A stretch of 64,000 bases of DNA from Natranaeroarchaeum sp042663585. Its GTDB lineage: Archaea > Halobacteriota > Halobacteria > Halobacteriales > Natronoarchaeaceae. The stretch is taken from assembly GCF_042663585.1 (NCBI RefSeq), contig NZ_JBHTAN010000006.1, forward strand, positions 1,364,001 through 1,428,000. The letters run 5' to 3'. Of the stretch, positions 32,497 through 40,566 are shown piece by piece. How positions within the stretch are numbered: position 1 is the first letter of the stretch; the number at the start of each line of letters is the position of its first letter. The notes under the pieces were generated by a model. It was given only the letters and a program-made list of their open reading frames with translations. It searched no databases and was not told where the DNA came from. The position numbers and the translations under genes are program-made.

Positions 32497-33027
32497 GTGG
32501 ATACAGTAGAGGTAAGCACCGTCGTCTATCTGCCGGCCGAAGAGATCTACGAGTTTCTCGAAGATTTCCCCCGGTACGCGAACTACTCCGAGTATCTCGA
32601 GGAGGTTCAAACGCGAGGCGAAGGAAAGGAAGGAACGAGATACGCGCTCCAGTTCGCCTGGTGGAAACTCACGTACACCGCCCACTCCGAAGTGACGGAT
32701 ACGGATCCACCCGACCGAATCGACTGGGAAGTCATCAAAGATATCGACGCACACGGGTTCTGGCGGGTCGACCCGCTCGACGAATCAGAACGGGACGGGC
32801 AAGAGCACGCCTGCCGAGTTCACTTCGTCGTCCAGTTCGATACGGACACTGCCAGATCGGGCGCGCTCGATCTCCCGCGATTCGTCTCGTTCGGGTGGGT
32901 GATGGACAAAGTAAAGCCGCTTATCGTCAAGGAGGCCGAACGCATCGTCGGACGGATCGTGGAGGATCTGGAGGGTGAATCCCGAGCGGTCGAGTTGACC
33001 GTCCACGAGCGGCCGACATCAGTCTGA
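32497..33027 (+). CDS. START-like (polyketide cyclase/COQ10-type) SRPBCC protein
   Basis: A 176-residue helix-grip protein. The start is GTG (DTVEVSTVVYLPAEEIYEFL), where the fold begins and no ATG fits. The pattern VYLPAEEIYEFLEDFPRYAN YSEYL and the C-terminal long helix are typical of COQ10-binding/polyketide-cyclase START proteins that bind hydrophobic ligands. Its likely ligand in haloarchaea is a quinone or lipid, inferred only. Divergent from the HalX regulator; the halocyanin gene follows convergently. Confidence 0.85.
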   Translation: MDTVEVSTVVYLPAEEIYEFLEDFPRYANYSEYLEEVQTRGEGKEGTRYALQFAWWKLTYTAHSEVTDTDPPDRIDWEVIKDIDAHGFWRVDPLDESERDGQEHACRVHFVVQFDTDTARSGALDLPRFVSFGWVMDKVKPLIVKEAERIVGRIVEDLEGESRAVELTVHERPTSV

Positions 33028-33067
33028 GCGCGCAGAAACGCCGACCCGTTGCCGACGGAGCCTCTAC

Positions 33068-33643
33068 TTACTCTAACTCTTCGTCGTAGCCGCCGTACTT
33101 GATGAAGAAGTACGCCAGCGCGATGGTCGAGACCATCGCACCCATCGTTCCCACCGCAAGACTCATCGCGCTATCCGGAATCGTCGGCGTTGCGGACGCC
33201 CCGCCACCGCCACCCGAACTAGCACCTTCCTCGACGGAGAGAGTCCCCTCCATACCGGCGGCGACGTGGGGTTCGCAGATGTACTCGTAGGTGCCTTCCT
33301 CTTCGAAAGTATGCTCGTACGAGAAGCCGGCGCTCTCGATCGACTCGTGGCCCCCCCACTCGCTGGGACCGTTCTCGACGACCATGTTGTGTGTGTCGGA
33401 GTCCCAGACGAACTCGACCGTGGTTCCCGGCTCGATCGCCAGACTGGCCGGCTCGAAGACGTTTTCCCCGCCCGGCCCGACCGTCAGCGTCTCCGTTGAC
33501 CCGTCTTCGCCGCCGTTCTCGGTGCCGTTCTCTTCTTGTGCACTGACGGTGCTTGCTCCGCCAGCAGCGGCAGCAGCCGACCCGGAAGTTGCCCAGATAA
33601 ACGAGCGCCGGGACAGGTCGCTACGTCCGTCCGTCTCTGTCAT
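33068..33643 (-). CDS. halocyanin-type blue copper protein, membrane anchored
   Basis: A 191-residue exported cupredoxin that carries electrons at the outer membrane face. The Tat signal (RRSFIWATSG), an Asn/Gly/Glu linker, then the copper domain with His in DSDTHNMVVE, Cys and His in YICEPHVAAG and Met in GMEGTL: all four type I ligands are present. A C-terminal helix (SLAVGTMGAMVSTIALAYFF) anchors it. ATG 33643 is preferred to 33652 as it places the signal properly. It shares a 69-nt identical stretch with the halocyanin gene at 39821-40504. Confidence 0.92.
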   Translation of the reverse strand: MTETDGRSDLSRRSFIWATSGSAAAAAGGASTVSAQEENGTENGGEDGSTETLTVGPGGENVFEPASLAIEPGTTVEFVWDSDTHNMVVENGPSEWGGHESIESAGFSYEHTFEEEGTYEYICEPHVAAGMEGTLSVEEGASSGGGGGASATPTIPDSAMSLAVGTMGAMVSTIALAYFFIKYGGYDEELE

Positions 33644-33695
33644 ACCCACCACTTAGGATTGGGGCGTACTGAATACTTTGGTTCGCGACTGTCGA

Positions 33696-34760
33696 TCACT
33701 CCTCGCGCTCGACGACAAACCTGGTAAACTCCTTCAGCATCGACGCTTCCGGTTCCGCCAGGTCGGCGTCGTCGAGATGGCTCCGCGCTTCGGCGGCGAG
33801 CGACAGCGCTCGCTCGCGTGCGAACTCGATACTTTCGGTCTCTTGCAAGATATCGATCGCTTCGAGTATCTCCTCGTCGGTGTTTTCGTCGTCCTGCAGG
33901 ATCGTCCGGAGGCGGCGAGCACGGCCGTCGGAGGCCGTCTCCATGGCGTGGATCACGAGTAAGGTCTTCTTTCCTTCCCGGATGTCGTTGCCGAACTCCT
34001 TGCCAAAGGCACCCGCTTCGCCCAGCGAGTTCTCGATATCCAGAATGTCGTCACCGATCTGGAAGGCCACGGACATCAACTCGGCGTACCCCGCGACGGC
34101 CCCTTCGCGTTCCTCCGACTGACCAGTGACGATTGCGGCCAGTCTCGCGACGATCCGTCCCAGACAGCCAGTCTTGCACGCACACATCTCGAGATACTGC
34201 TCGCGGTCCACCTGGACGCTCCCGTCGTTGTGCCAGCAGATGTCCGTACCCTGGCCCAGATGCGTCCTGCTGAGTTCGTCCGTCAGCATCTCGTAGAGCG
34301 CGAGGCGCGTCCCATCGTCGAGATCGGCCGGGTTCTGCGTGATGATCTTCAGTGGCAGGAAGTACAGCGCGTTTCCGGCGTTGATCGCCACGTCCTCGCC
34401 GTAGATGTGATGGAGGGCCGGGTCGCCGCGGCGCATCGCTGCCCCGTCCTCGACGTCGTCGACGATGATCGTCCCGGTGTGGAGGATTTCGGGGATCGTC
34501 GCGTAGGGCAGATAGGGTTCGTGATCCTCACCGAAGCCTCTGACGAGCAACAGAAAGACGACCGCTCGCCAGCGTTTTCCCCCACGATCGAGCAGTTCCC
34601 AGACGGGATCCGACAGCGCACGCTGGAGCGTTTCCGCGTCGTACTCATACGTCGCCGGACCGAAGAACTCCGTCAGGTAGGCGTCATCTAACTCCCGCGG
34701 TATCACCTCCTCGATCGCTTCGTCTACCACCGGCTGCCACTCGGCGAGCGTCTCCCGCAT
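33696..34760 (-). CDS. polyprenyl diphosphate synthase (trans-isoprenyl)
   Basis: A 354-residue class I prenyltransferase that extends allylic diphosphates with isopentenyl diphosphate, for archaeal lipids or quinones. The first aspartate motif DDVED (101-105), GKRWR (61-65), KTG (197-199) and the second motif DDILD (237-241) are all visible. The exact chain length (farnesyl, geranylgeranyl or longer) cannot be read with certainty. The sequence before DDVED is HTGTIIV. Ends 53 bases after the halocyanin start on the same strand. Length is in the usual range. Confidence 0.93.
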   Translation of the reverse strand: MRETLAEWQPVVDEAIEEVIPRELDDAYLTEFFGPATYEYDAETLQRALSDPVWELLDRGGKRWRAVVFLLLVRGFGEDHEPYLPYATIPEILHTGTIIVDDVEDGAAMRRGDPALHHIYGEDVAINAGNALYFLPLKIITQNPADLDDGTRLALYEMLTDELSRTHLGQGTDICWHNDGSVQVDREQYLEMCACKTGCLGRIVARLAAIVTGQSEEREGAVAGYAELMSVAFQIGDDILDIENSLGEAGAFGKEFGNDIREGKKTLLVIHAMETASDGRARRLRTILQDDENTDEEILEAIDILQETESIEFARERALSLAAEARSHLDDADLAEPEASMLKEFTRFVVEREE

Positions 34761-34853
34761 ACACCACCGGTTGCAACCCCGATGTAAAAAGCTTCAGTTA
34801 CGGCGTCGAGCGAGAATCGCGTAGCCTTTTGTGTCACGTCCCGAAGTTCCGCT

Positions 34854-35627
34854 ATGGAGTGCGGTCAGGGAACCGAAGAGACTGTGATCGGGATAATCGA
34901 CTCCGGAGAGAGCGAGCAGACTGTCGAGCACCTCGTCGAGAGCGTCGAGGAGTCGGGAGGCTCACCGGTGGTCGGCACCGCTACTGCAGTCCTCGACACC
35001 GAACCGGACGCAATCGTCGCACGGGGTGAAGCCGCGTTGCTTTCGGCAGGCCACACCGGTACCACTGTCCCGATCATGCCGGTCGTGTCGGGGGCGGGCA
35101 CGCGCTCGGTTCCCGAAGACGCGTTCGACGAAGCGCTCGGTCGGCTCGTTTCGGGTCGGTTCGACCGGGTCGAGCGCTGTCGATACGCGGTATCAGTTGG
35201 CGAGGAAAGCGTCGGTCTCGCCATCTCGGACACCATGCTCGTGACGGAGGATCCGGCCCGCATATCCGAGTACAGCATCCGGAGCGCTGGCTGCGACGTG
35301 GCACGGTTCCGCGCCGACGGACTCGTCGTCGCGACGCCGCTTGGCTCTCACGGCTACGCCGCCGCTGCTGGGGGACCGATGCTCGCGCCCGGTACCGGCG
35401 TCGTCGCAGTTCCGGTCGCGCAGTTCGCAACTGATCGTGATAGCTGGGTGCTCGGGGCGCACGAAACAGTTCAGTTGCGCGTCGAGCGTGACGAAGGCCC
35501 GGTCGAACTGCTCGTCGACGACGAACGACACAGCGTCGTCGAACCGGCGAGCGACATCACACTCACACCTGTTGCACCGCTACGGCTCGTAGTCGTTCCC
35601 GAAAGCGACCCTTGCTGGACGGAATGA
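34854..35627 (+). CDS. NAD-kinase-like protein lacking the GGDGT motif
   Basis: A 257-residue protein whose C-terminal half matches the NAD kinase fold (DGLVVATPLGSHGY at 155-168, AAGGPMLAPG following; ordinary enzymes read DGxxVSTPTGSTAY). The catalytic GGDGT loop is missing: the corresponding segment reads AIVARGEAALLS (about 53-64). The first helix and strand are also shortened. It may be inactive, regulatory, or act on another nucleotide. Haloarchaea usually have a second, ordinary NAD kinase elsewhere (recollection). Divergent from the polyprenyl synthase gene. Confidence 0.8.
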   Translation: MECGQGTEETVIGIIDSGESEQTVEHLVESVEESGGSPVVGTATAVLDTEPDAIVARGEAALLSAGHTGTTVPIMPVVSGAGTRSVPEDAFDEALGRLVSGRFDRVERCRYAVSVGEESVGLAISDTMLVTEDPARISEYSIRSAGCDVARFRADGLVVATPLGSHGYAAAAGGPMLAPGTGVVAVPVAQFATDRDSWVLGAHETVQLRVERDEGPVELLVDDERHSVVEPASDITLTPVAPLRLVVVPESDPCWTE

Positions 35628-35707
35628 CGGGTATCACCCATCATGACGGGTCGATCAGGGGGAGAAGATTGGAAAAACTCTAATGGGTTAACCACTGTGT
35701 GTGAGAT

Positions 35708-36142
35708 ATGGACCCGAATTCGATGCTCGGCCCGGTTGATCTGCTGTTACCGTACATAGAGGAGATACTCCTCGTACTGGTGCTGATCAACGGGCTGACG
35801 CGGCTCGTCGCACAGCGCCAGTACAGATCGCAGTACGAGGAGGGCGACGTGGAGTCGATTACCCGGCATACGGCACATACGGCCACGAACGTGCTCGTGC
35901 TGCTCGGAGCGTTCTACTACATGACTGTAAGCCTTCACGCGGGCGTCGTCTTTACAGTGTTGGTGCTCGGAATGTTCTTCACCGACTTCTTCGAGTTCGA
36001 GGCCCGAATCGCCGAGGCCCGACGCGAGACTTCGCTGAACCTCCCGAAAGGCGCAGTCGCCGCCTGGGGACTCGTCTTGCTCTACGCCGCGTATCAGAGC
36101 ATCTTTTTCATCGTCGAGCCGATCTGGAACAGCATCGTATAG
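35708..36142 (+). CDS. small membrane protein of the cytochrome bc locus (DUF7313-like)
   Basis: A 144-residue protein with three predicted helices (about 8-32, 55-85, 115-140) and a positively charged cytoplasmic loop. I recall this type as a lineage-specific gene next to haloarchaeal cytochrome bc genes, function unknown. It is transcribed toward the cytochrome genes. A TATA-like gggtta precedes the ATG. Membrane location is read from the sequence; association with the complex is inferred from context. Confidence 0.78.
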   Translation: MDPNSMLGPVDLLLPYIEEILLVLVLINGLTRLVAQRQYRSQYEEGDVESITRHTAHTATNVLVLLGAFYYMTVSLHAGVVFTVLVLGMFFTDFFEFEARIAEARRETSLNLPKGAVAAWGLVLLYAAYQSIFFIVEPIWNSIV

Positions 36143-36369
36143 CGCCCTGTCGGATCCGTTTTTAGACAACCCTACCGAGCAGCGCGTCCCCTATTACAGC
36201 GCACCGACCCTGTTCGCGCTGTGAAGACTGCGTTGCTAACGTCGATCAGGACCGCGAGTTCAGCCTCGACGAGCGTTCCGGTCGACGCTGTACCCCCGCT
36301 CGGCGTCGAGACCGGTCGCTAACGCTTGCAATCAGAAAGAACACTCGGAGAGAAAGACGGGCCGCGAGA

Positions 36370-36639
36370 TCAGTTCGAGTTCCGCTCTCGGTACGCGGCG
36401 GTTAGCTCTTTGTACGCCGGGATGAGGACCCAGAACGTGATCGGAGCGAGGATCATGAACCAGAACATCCCGTCCATGACCATGATAGCTATCGCGTCGA
36501 ACGTCCCCGGATCGGAGGGCGCAGCCTCGGTGAACTGCGGTCCCTCGAAGCTCGAAGTCCGATACCAGCCAGCGAGGACCAGCCACAGTAGGGACGCCCC
36601 CCCGAACGCCGCCAGTCCTTTCATGAACTCGTCAGCCAT
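36370..36639 (-). CDS. small two-helix membrane protein of the cytochrome bc locus (DUF7314-like)
   Basis: An 89-residue protein with helices near 11-28 and 52-72, start MADEFMKGLAAFGG. ATG 36639 overlaps the upstream gene by eight bases, so it is translationally coupled. The sequence around this start is shared over 17 nt with the start of the gene at 40567-41511. Function unknown; likely an accessory of the bc-type complex by position. The 227 bases on its left hold no visible gene. Confidence 0.77.
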   Translation of the reverse strand: MADEFMKGLAAFGGASLLWLVLAGWYRTSSFEGPQFTEAAPSDPGTFDAIAIMVMDGMFWFMILAPITFWVLIPAYKELTAAYRERNSN

Positions 36640-36946
36640 TACCTGAATCTTGGCTGGCGTCGTCTTTAGCGTTTCCCATCTCTTCGGGGCTGAATCGGGT
36701 CGAGAATACGTAGACGACACCACCGAAGGCGATTAATCCGACGCCGAGCAGGGCTGTGATGGCGTCGACATCTTCGACATCCGCGGTTGCCTGATCGGTC
36801 GCACTGTCGAGAACGAGAAAGCCACCGACGACGAGCCCGATAGCGAGCAGCATCGAGAACACCGTCACTATCTTGTAGATCTCCATCGGTACGGTGACGT
36901 CACGCTGGACGGACGTTCGCTCGTCGGGCGCGTTCGAGTCGGCCAT
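36632..36946 (-). CDS. small two-helix membrane protein of the cytochrome bc locus (DUF7315-like)
   Basis: A 104-residue protein with an acidic N-terminus, helices near 24-48 and 62-82 and a charged C-terminus. It is 31 bases downstream of the cytochrome b C-terminal gene, and its last eight bases overlap the next gene. Same operon and direction as the cytochrome genes. Function unknown. Confidence 0.77.
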   Translation of the reverse strand: MADSNAPDERTSVQRDVTVPMEIYKIVTVFSMLLAIGLVVGGFLVLDSATDQATADVEDVDAITALLGVGLIAFGGVVYVFSTRFSPEEMGNAKDDASQDSGNG

Positions 36947-36977
36947 ACCTAAAGGGATGGCCGAAGCGAGAAAAGGG

Positions 36978-37754
36978 TTATCTTGGCGGTCGGAGCCGGT
37001 AGTACCGGCGGTTGAGATTGTACATGTACCCCTCTTGCATCGCCTTCAACACGGAGTACGTGATCACCCCTGCAACTACCGGGACGATGAACACCAGATC
37101 GAACAGCAACTGGGCTGTGAGGATCGGCAGGCGCGCCGAGATGATGTTGTCAATAGCGAGCATACTCCACGTGAACGAGTACATAACGCCGGTCACGCCG
37201 AGCGCGGCCCAGAACGGCTCCTCGACGGGTCGTCGGGCACTCCCCTTGTTCAGGAACGGGACGAGGAAGATCAGTCCGATAACTGGCGCGTGAACGAGGA
37301 CGCCGAACGTGGGGCCCTCCATCAAACTCTGGCCACCGAGGATTGCCAGTTCGGGGTTGAGCGAGTCGGTCTGGAGCAGTCCGAACGACCAGTATAGATA
37401 CCAGTCGGGAAGGATGACCGCAGGCGTACTACTCGGATCAGCCGGATCACCGAGGTGTGGCGGCATCGTCGCCGCCAGGAAGATGATGATCCCGATGAAG
37501 AAACTGGTGATAGCGAGGTTTCGGATCGTCTCGTGGGGCCAGGCCGGGAAGCCCAGCACGTCCCGCTCGACGTAGTCAGACTCCTGCCGAAGGTCTTGGT
37601 CCTCGCGCCGTGCGCGCTCGAAGTACTCGTAAGTCAGCCGGGAGAGTCCCTGCGTGCGCTCCTTCCGGTCGCGCCACGTAGGCGTCTCGTCGTCCGGCGG
37701 AACTATGCCTGTTCCGCTTCCGTCCGCTCGTGTTTCTTGTTCGTCTTCTGGCAT
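36978..37754 (-). CDS. cytochrome bc complex, cytochrome b C-terminal (subunit IV-like) protein
   Basis: A 258-residue membrane protein equivalent to the C-terminal half of cytochrome b (subunit IV). A long hydrophilic N-terminus (1-75) is followed by four helices. The quinol-oxidation-site motif reads PDWY (LPDWYLYWSFGLLQ), a variant of PEWY. Such complexes oxidise quinol and pump protons. Starts four bases after the N-terminal cytochrome b gene stop. The split cytochrome b is as in b6f-type complexes. Confidence 0.92.
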   Translation of the reverse strand: MPEDEQETRADGSGTGIVPPDDETPTWRDRKERTQGLSRLTYEYFERARREDQDLRQESDYVERDVLGFPAWPHETIRNLAITSFFIGIIIFLAATMPPHLGDPADPSSTPAVILPDWYLYWSFGLLQTDSLNPELAILGGQSLMEGPTFGVLVHAPVIGLIFLVPFLNKGSARRPVEEPFWAALGVTGVMYSFTWSMLAIDNIISARLPILTAQLLFDLVFIVPVVAGVITYSVLKAMQEGYMYNLNRRYYRLRPPR

Positions 37755-37757
37755 GAT

Positions 37758-38555
37758 TTAGTGTGGTTCTGCGATTCCCTGCATCCAGACGATGCCGACG
37801 TGCAGTGCGATCAGTGCCGTCACGACGAACGGCAAGAGGAACACGTGCATGATGTACATCCGCATCAGTGTCGGTTGGCCCATCTGGAACCCGCCGAAGA
37901 CAAGCAACGCGGCCCACTCTCCGACGAGCGGCACTGACTGCGCCATCTCGACCCCAATCTGCCCGGCCCACAGCGATAGCTGGTTCCACGGCAGGAGGTA
38001 GCCGCTGAAGCCGAAGAGCAACAGCAGCAGGATCAACACGACGCCGATGATCCAGTTGACCTCGCGGGGTTCCTTGTACGCGCCCGTGAAGTAGACCCGC
38101 AGCATGTGCAGGAAGACGGCCGCAACCATGAACTGTGCTGCCCAGCGGTGAATGCTTCGCAGCATGTAGCCGAAGTTCAGTTCACCGAGGATGAACAGCA
38201 TCTGGTTGAATGCGACTGATGCTTCCTCGCCCGCGGTTGCAGGCGCGTAGTAGAAGCCGAGGAGCGCACCCGTTATTGCCAGTACGACGTAGGCAATGAT
38301 CGACAGTGATCCTAACGAGTATAACGGATACCAGTACCAGAACTTGTTGTCCAGATTGTACTGTTCCGTGTGGCTCTTCGGCATCTGCATGTTCATCTTG
38401 TAGTACTGGTCCTCAAGCAGTTCCAGGTAATCGACGATCCGGAGCCGCTTGTCGAGCCACATCAAGGTGAACAGGTACGTCTTCTCGATCAGGGAGAGCT
38501 CTTTCTGGTCGAGCCATTCGCCGTGATCGAAGTCGTCTTTTTTCTGTAAGCTCAT
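37758..38555 (-). CDS. cytochrome b N-terminal (b6-like) protein
   Basis: A 265-residue protein with four helices that carries the b hemes. Two His pairs are visible: in SIHRWAAQFMVAAVFLHM and in YIMHVFLLPFVVTALIALHV. The GYLLPWNQLSLW motif of the family is present. The N-terminus is a 75-residue charged cytoplasmic segment. The start overlaps the Rieske gene stop by four bases. It pairs with the C-terminal half encoded next. Confidence 0.94.
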   Translation of the reverse strand: MSLQKKDDFDHGEWLDQKELSLIEKTYLFTLMWLDKRLRIVDYLELLEDQYYKMNMQMPKSHTEQYNLDNKFWYWYPLYSLGSLSIIAYVVLAITGALLGFYYAPATAGEEASVAFNQMLFILGELNFGYMLRSIHRWAAQFMVAAVFLHMLRVYFTGAYKEPREVNWIIGVVLILLLLLFGFSGYLLPWNQLSLWAGQIGVEMAQSVPLVGEWAALLVFGGFQMGQPTLMRMYIMHVFLLPFVVTALIALHVGIVWMQGIAEPH

Positions 38556-39418
38556 TCTCTGTATTCACTCGGGATGACCGATGTACCCTCTCTTGGCAGT
38601 GCGGTGTACTGCTGTTCGGTGATGCTGAACGGGTCGTACACCGACTGGTGGCAGTTGCAGTAAATGTTGTTCTCCGCGCCGAACTGGCGGGCCTCGCCGA
38701 GCACCCGGAATCCGGGCACACAGCAGTAGTGGGTACACTGATTGAGGTTAGCAATGAAGCCCTGATCCGTCGAGCCCTCGACCCAGTCGTCGTCTTGGGC
38801 TGCCTCCTCTACCTGCGTACTGCGGATGAGCAACACCGTCAGTCGGTCGCCCGGCGAAAGCCCTTGCGAGCGCCAACTGACCAGGGCACCCTTCCCGATT
38901 CCCGCCTCTCCGACAGGCGTGTTGAAATCCTCGTAATCCTCGAAGTCGTCGATATGGACCCGGTCGCCGCCCTCGACCTGCTCGTTCTGCCAATCGTACT
39001 GGCTCGCCCCGACGTATCGGAAGTAGTTGTCTCGGTCTTCTCGAGGGTCGACGGCTGGACTCGTCTGCGAGCCACAGTACTGGAACCACTCTGTCGAGTA
39101 GGTGACGCCACCGATCTCCTGTTCGGCGACGGGTGCCTCGTTGGGGCCACCCTCCTCGATCTCGGGCCAGATACCGCGAACGTATCCCTCGTCGTCGACT
39201 TCGAGCGGGATCTGTGGCATGCCCCGTGGCGCGGGACCGCCGATTCGTTCGTTTCCTCTGTATAACACCGTTCCACCGCCTTCACCGGTCTGGGAGGTCA
39301 TGGAATCGAGGCTCACCGCGGTGGTGACACCGATTCCTGAGAGCGCGGCGCTCCCCACAACACCCTTGACAAAGCGGCGACGATCCGATTCGACCGGATA
39401 TTTGTCACTATCTGGCAT
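38552..39418 (-). CDS. Rieske iron-sulfur protein
   Basis: A 288-residue membrane-anchored [2Fe-2S] protein. The Tat-type anchor (DRRRFVKGVVGSAALSGIG) comes first. Cluster ligands lie in CTHYCC and CNCHQS, variants of the usual CTHLGC and CPCHGS boxes, and a GFR segment lies between them. It shuttles electrons from quinol to the outer acceptor, here probably a halocyanin. The gene lies between the DUF7318-like gene (three-base gap) and cytochrome b. Larger than bacterial homologues (about 180-200), mainly by an acidic insertion at about 90-170. Confidence 0.93.
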   Translation of the reverse strand: MPDSDKYPVESDRRRFVKGVVGSAALSGIGVTTAVSLDSMTSQTGEGGGTVLYRGNERIGGPAPRGMPQIPLEVDDEGYVRGIWPEIEEGGPNEAPVAEQEIGGVTYSTEWFQYCGSQTSPAVDPREDRDNYFRYVGASQYDWQNEQVEGGDRVHIDDFEDYEDFNTPVGEAGIGKGALVSWRSQGLSPGDRLTVLLIRSTQVEEAAQDDDWVEGSTDQGFIANLNQCTHYCCVPGFRVLGEARQFGAENNIYCNCHQSVYDPFSITEQQYTALPREGTSVIPSEYRE

Positions 39419-39421
39419 AAT

Positions 39422-39817
39422 TTATTTCTTGTAGTATGGGTAGACTGCTCGCTTGAACTGTTCGACAGCGTCGTCTCCCAGTTCGTCTCCGTCGGCGTCC
39501 TCTTCGCTAATGTATAGATCCTCCCACTTGCGCCGTCGCTTCTTGACGATCATGACGTCCGGCAGGAACTCCTTGCGGTAGAGCGCCAGAATGAACGCAA
39601 GATCGATAAAGATCAGCGCCAGGATCGTGCCAAGAAACATGTTACCGGGGTCGGGAACCGCTCCGCGCGCCCAGCCCTCGACGAGACCGTAGGTGAAGAT
39701 CCCGACGAAGACGATTTCGATGAGCGTCAAGAGGATGATCGCGATTGCGGCCGCTGTACTCTCTCGCGGCTGCTCGTATCGATGAATGTCGCCGTACGAA
39801 CTTCCTGTTGATGACAT
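39422..39817 (-). CDS. two-helix membrane protein of the cytochrome bc locus (DUF7318-like)
   Basis: A 131-residue protein with helices near 21-47 and 60-80, then a basic KKRRRKWEDLY segment and an acidic stretch. It sits between the halocyanin and Rieske genes with gaps of three bases, so it is certainly in the operon. I recall the type only as a haloarchaeal unknown. Possibly an assembly factor or small subunit, by context. Confidence 0.8.
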   Translation of the reverse strand: MSSTGSSYGDIHRYEQPRESTAAAIAIILLTLIEIVFVGIFTYGLVEGWARGAVPDPGNMFLGTILALIFIDLAFILALYRKEFLPDVMIVKKRRRKWEDLYISEEDADGDELGDDAVEQFKRAVYPYYKK

Positions 39818-39820
39818 TGA

Positions 39821-40504
39821 TCAGTTCTTCTTGTTGGGGTAGCTTGTGTTTGCCGATTCGCCGTACTTGAGCATGTAGAACGTGAACGCGAAGGTCACGA
39901 ACATCGCGGCGAACGTCGCCGCGCCGAGGAAGTGCTTCTGGACCGGCACGCCGATATCGTGGATATCGAGTTCCGTCTGCGCCGTGCCGCCGCCACCGGC
40001 CTCACCATCTGACGTGACGGTGATGGTGCCCTCCATACCGGCGGCAACGTGGGGTTCGCAGATGTACTCGTAGGTGCCTTCCTCTTCGAAAGTATGCTCG
40101 TACGAGAAGCCGGCGTCCTCGATCGGCTCGTGGCCTTCCCACTCGTCTGGGCCACTCTGGACGACCATGTTGTGTGTGTCGGAGTCCCAGACGAACTCGA
40201 CCGTCGTTCCCGGCTCGATCGTTAGACTGTCCGGATCGAAGACGGTTTCGCCGTCCGGCCCGACCGTCAGTGTCTCGGTCGCCCCGTCTTCACCACCGTT
40301 CTCGGCGGTACCGTTAGCTTCTCCGCCGTTCTCTTCGGTCCCGTTCTCCTCGTCGCCGTTCTCGGTCTCCCCGTCCTCCTGGAGCGAAGACACGGCGGAG
40401 TACGCACTCTGGCCCTCCGCGGCGGCAGGCGTTCCCGCCGCGCTAACAGCGGCCGCGCCGGCCGAAACGCCGCTGGCCGTCTTCAGAAAGTCCCGCCTGT
40501 TCAT
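39821..40504 (-). CDS. halocyanin-type blue copper protein, first gene of the cytochrome bc operon
   Basis: A 227-residue exported cupredoxin. The Tat signal is MNRRDFLKTASGVSAGAAA, followed by a 45-residue Asn/Gly/Glu/Asp tether, the copper domain (His in DSDTHNMVVQ, Cys-His in YICEPHVAAG, Met in GMEGTI) and a C-terminal helix (about 195-215). It takes the place of cytochrome c1 or f beside the Rieske/b genes and probably receives electrons from the Rieske centre (inference). TATA-like cttaaac lies about 30 nt upstream. Near-identical to the halocyanin at 33068-33643 in the copper domain. Confidence 0.93.
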   Translation of the reverse strand: MNRRDFLKTASGVSAGAAAVSAAGTPAAAEGQSAYSAVSSLQEDGETENGDEENGTEENGGEANGTAENGGEDGATETLTVGPDGETVFDPDSLTIEPGTTVEFVWDSDTHNMVVQSGPDEWEGHEPIEDAGFSYEHTFEEEGTYEYICEPHVAAGMEGTITVTSDGEAGGGGTAQTELDIHDIGVPVQKHFLGAATFAAMFVTFAFTFYMLKYGESANTSYPNKKN

Positions 40505-40530
40505 ACAGAATAAGGTCAGGATTGTGTTCG

Positions 40531-40537
40531 CTTAAAC
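40531..40537 (-). promoter_or_regulatory. putative TATA element of the cytochrome bc operon
   Basis: On the minus strand gtttaag lies 27-33 nt before the ATG at 40504, consistent with a leaderless operon transcript. Confidence 0.45.
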
Positions 40538-40566
40538 CCACCGATGAATCCGCCAAAGAGCGGGCT

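Noticed and set aside
36143..36369. Possible RNA gene in the 227-base gap beside the bc locus
   Set aside because: No tRNA-like arms, T-run terminator or conserved-looking structure beyond minor complementarity can be made out.
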